In this document: in pieces, positions 5,742-6,813 of the stretch
Layout of the letters: every line of letters starts with the position of its first letter
Numbering within the stretch: position 1 is the stretch's first letter
NCBI GenBank assembly: GCA_905200565.1
Contig: CAJKKX010000129.1
Location: 1-6,813, forward strand
Reading direction: 5' to 3'
DNA: 6,813 nt
Origin: an uncultured Lachnospiraceae bacterium
GTDB lineage: Bacteria; Bacillota_A; Clostridia; Lachnospirales; Lachnospiraceae
Program-made: the position numbers and the translations under genes
The notes under the pieces: generated by a model
Told to the model about the DNA's origin: nothing
The model's database searches: none
Seen by the model: only the letters and a program-made list of their open reading frames with translations

Positions 5742-6707
5742 ATGAAGAAAATACAGATGTTTTTCGTGTTTTTGCTCCTGGTATTGACGCTTGGCGGATG
5801 CAGCAAAGAGCAGCAGGAGGAAGCGGGCTATCAGATCTACTGTGTGAATCAGGAAGGAAACGCTTTGGAAACGGAAAGCTGTATGCCGCAGGCAGAAGGC
5901 GGTGATGCGCTGATACAGGAAATGATCGGAAAACTGAACGAAGCGCCTGTTCAGCCGGGACACAAAAAAGCAATTCCTGACGGCATTGGTATTACGTCCT
6001 ATGTGCACACGGAGAAGAATCTGAAAGTTGATTTTAACGGTACTTACAGTGAAATGGATCATATTACGGAAGTTTTCTGCCGCGCGGCAGTTGTGAAAAC
6101 ACTGGTACAGATTCCCGAAGTCCATACGGTAGAATTTACGGTGAACGGACAGGAGCTGACGGACGGTCAGGGAAACCCCATCGGAGTTATGAGCGACGAT
6201 ACTTTTATTGATACAAAGGGAGAGGGAATCAATTCTTATCAGTATGCCGCACTCACTTTGTATTTTGCAGATAAAAGCGGAAAGAAGCTGGGAAAAGAGA
6301 CGAGAAGCATTCACTATTCCAGCAATCAGTTATTGGAACGTCTGGTATTGGAGGAGCTGATGCGGGGAACAGAAAATGAGAATTTGCAGGCGGTGTTCCC
6401 GAAAGAAGCAAAGATTCTGGATGTTTCGGTAGAGAAAAAGCTCTGTATCGTAAATCTGGACAGCGCATATAGCAAAGCGTCCGGTCTGGCTGTTTTGCCG
6501 GAAACCGCAGTTTACGCGATCGTGAATACCCTTTGCGAGAACTGTGACGTGGAGCAGGTGCAGTTCAGGATTGATGGAGATTCGAAAGAAAAGCTTTTTG
6601 GCAAAATAGATATCAGCCAGCCATTTGAGAAGAAGGAGGATATCGTGGAGCAGAACAGTCCGGAGAAAACGCCGGGAGTTGGCGTTGATCCGGCGTTACA
6701 GGAATAG
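5742..6707 (+). CDS. Lipoprotein with two GerMN domains (LpqB/GerM-like)
   Basis: This is a 321-residue exported lipoprotein. The leader MKKIQMFFVFLLLVLTLGGC ends in a textbook lipobox (LGGC, lipidated Cys20). Two tandem GerMN-like domains follow, about 29-150 and 167-295. Each has the expected pattern of a helix near the start (DALIQEMIGKL; LLERLVLEELMRG), a strand with Val-Asp-Phe or Val-Asn-Leu-Asp (LKVDFNGTYSE 94-104; CIVNLDSAYS 235-244), a helix (AVVKTLVQIPEV; AVYAIVNTLCEN) and an end strand (VEFTVNGQEL; VQFRIDGDSKEKLFG). The C-terminal tail (296-321) is charged and disordered. GerMN domains occur in the sporulation/germination protein GerM of Bacillus and in LpqB of Actinobacteria, where LpqB partners the MtrA-MtrB two-component pair. 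The gene follows the kinase by 14 bases with AGGAG 7 bases before the ATG. A role in modulating the kinase is inferred from that parallel; a sporulation or cell-wall role is the alternative. Confidence 0.88.
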   Translation: MKKIQMFFVFLLLVLTLGGCSKEQQEEAGYQIYCVNQEGNALETESCMPQAEGGDALIQEMIGKLNEAPVQPGHKKAIPDGIGITSYVHTEKNLKVDFNGTYSEMDHITEVFCRAAVVKTLVQIPEVHTVEFTVNGQELTDGQGNPIGVMSDDTFIDTKGEGINSYQYAALTLYFADKSGKKLGKETRSIHYSSNQLLERLVLEELMRGTENENLQAVFPKEAKILDVSVEKKLCIVNLDSAYSKASGLAVLPETAVYAIVNTLCENCDVEQVQFRIDGDSKEKLFGKIDISQPFEKKEDIVEQNSPEKTPGVGVDPALQE

Positions 6708-6730
6708 AAACATAGAAAGGAAGGGGACGA

Positions 6731-6813
6731 ATGGGCAGACGGCCGCTGTGTCTGGCAGCGTTGCTTTTCGTACTCTGGATTGCGGGTATTTTCGTGACAG
6801 GAAGGGCAGGATG
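6731..6813 (+). CDS. comEC: Start of a membrane protein, probably ComEC/Rec2 DNA-uptake channel (truncated by window)
   Basis: Only 27 codons and two bases are visible; the rest lies off the right edge. The ATG follows a purine-rich AAAGGAAGGGG (6716-6726), 23 bases after the GerMN gene stop. The peptide starts MGRRPLCLAALLFVLWIAGI, a basic start (Arg-Arg-Pro-Leu) running into a hydrophobic helix. That is how many clostridial ComEC/Rec2 proteins begin. ComEC forms the inner-membrane channel for single-stranded DNA in transformation and usually lies in the same operon as comEA, which heads this one. The sequence alone only proves a membrane or exported protein; the ComEC name rests mainly on context. 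Confidence 0.6.
   Translation, partial: MGRRPLCLAALLFVLWIAGIFVTGRAG

Noticed and set aside
5648..5905. Plus-strand 85-codon frame bridging the kinase end and GerMN start
   Set aside because: It overlaps two secure genes in another frame and has no recognisable domain or separate signals.
5410..6314. Two long minus-strand open frames (5410-5973 and 5715-6314)
   Set aside because: They lie antisense to the kinase and GerMN genes, have low-complexity Ser/Phe/Arg-rich translations, and show no ribosome site or recognisable domain.
1..6813. Mobile element, CRISPR array, tRNA or phage attachment site
   Set aside because: No repeat-spacer pattern, transposase, cloverleaf or terminal inverted repeats were found; the genes look like ordinary chromosomal operons.

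Overview
The window looks like chromosomal DNA from a Clostridia bacterium, most likely a Lachnospiraceae-type gut Firmicute. The basis is base composition near 50% GC, strong AGGAGG-type ribosome sites, very short intergenic gaps, and a run of proteins whose sequences resemble that family. The assignment is from memory of such proteins, not from a search. All eight genes are on the + strand, and they fall into three transcription blocks.

Block 1 (1-2277) is the distal part of an arginine biosynthesis operon: the 3' end of argJ, then argB and argD. argB and argD overlap by 17 bases. This is the cyclic (acetyl-recycling) route. ArgJ transfers acetyl from N-acetylornithine to glutamate, ArgB phosphorylates N-acetylglutamate, and ArgD transaminates the semialdehyde to N-acetylornithine. 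The ArgB sequence carries the N-terminal helix and C-terminal residues typical of arginine-inhibited hexameric kinases. The operon ends in a strong intrinsic terminator that starts inside the argD stop codon.

Block 2 (2329-2757) is a small five-helix membrane protein of the YdcZ/DUF606 branch of the DMT transporters. Its start codon follows directly on the U-tract of the argD terminator, and its ribosome site lies inside the terminator stem. A second terminator follows the gene.

Block 3 (promoter at 2874-2902, genes from 2961 past the right edge) is a tight operon with gaps of 12, 13, 14 and 23 bases. It encodes a ComEA-like DNA-binding protein with a lipoprotein-type leader, an OmpR-family response regulator, a membrane histidine kinase, a lipoprotein with two GerMN domains, and the first 27 residues of a membrane protein that is probably the ComEC DNA-uptake channel. 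The order regulator-kinase-GerMN lipoprotein matches mtrA-mtrB-lpqB of Actinobacteria, here placed between two DNA-uptake genes. This is the most interesting part of the window. It suggests a lipoprotein-tuned envelope-sensing circuit built into a competence operon. The region just upstream of the promoter holds a dyad and repeated GGAA boxes that could be its operator.

No RNA genes, insertion sequences, CRISPR arrays or attachment sites were seen. The only stretch over 150 bases without a gene is 2758-2960 (203 bases), which holds a terminator, the candidate operator, the promoter and a short leader.
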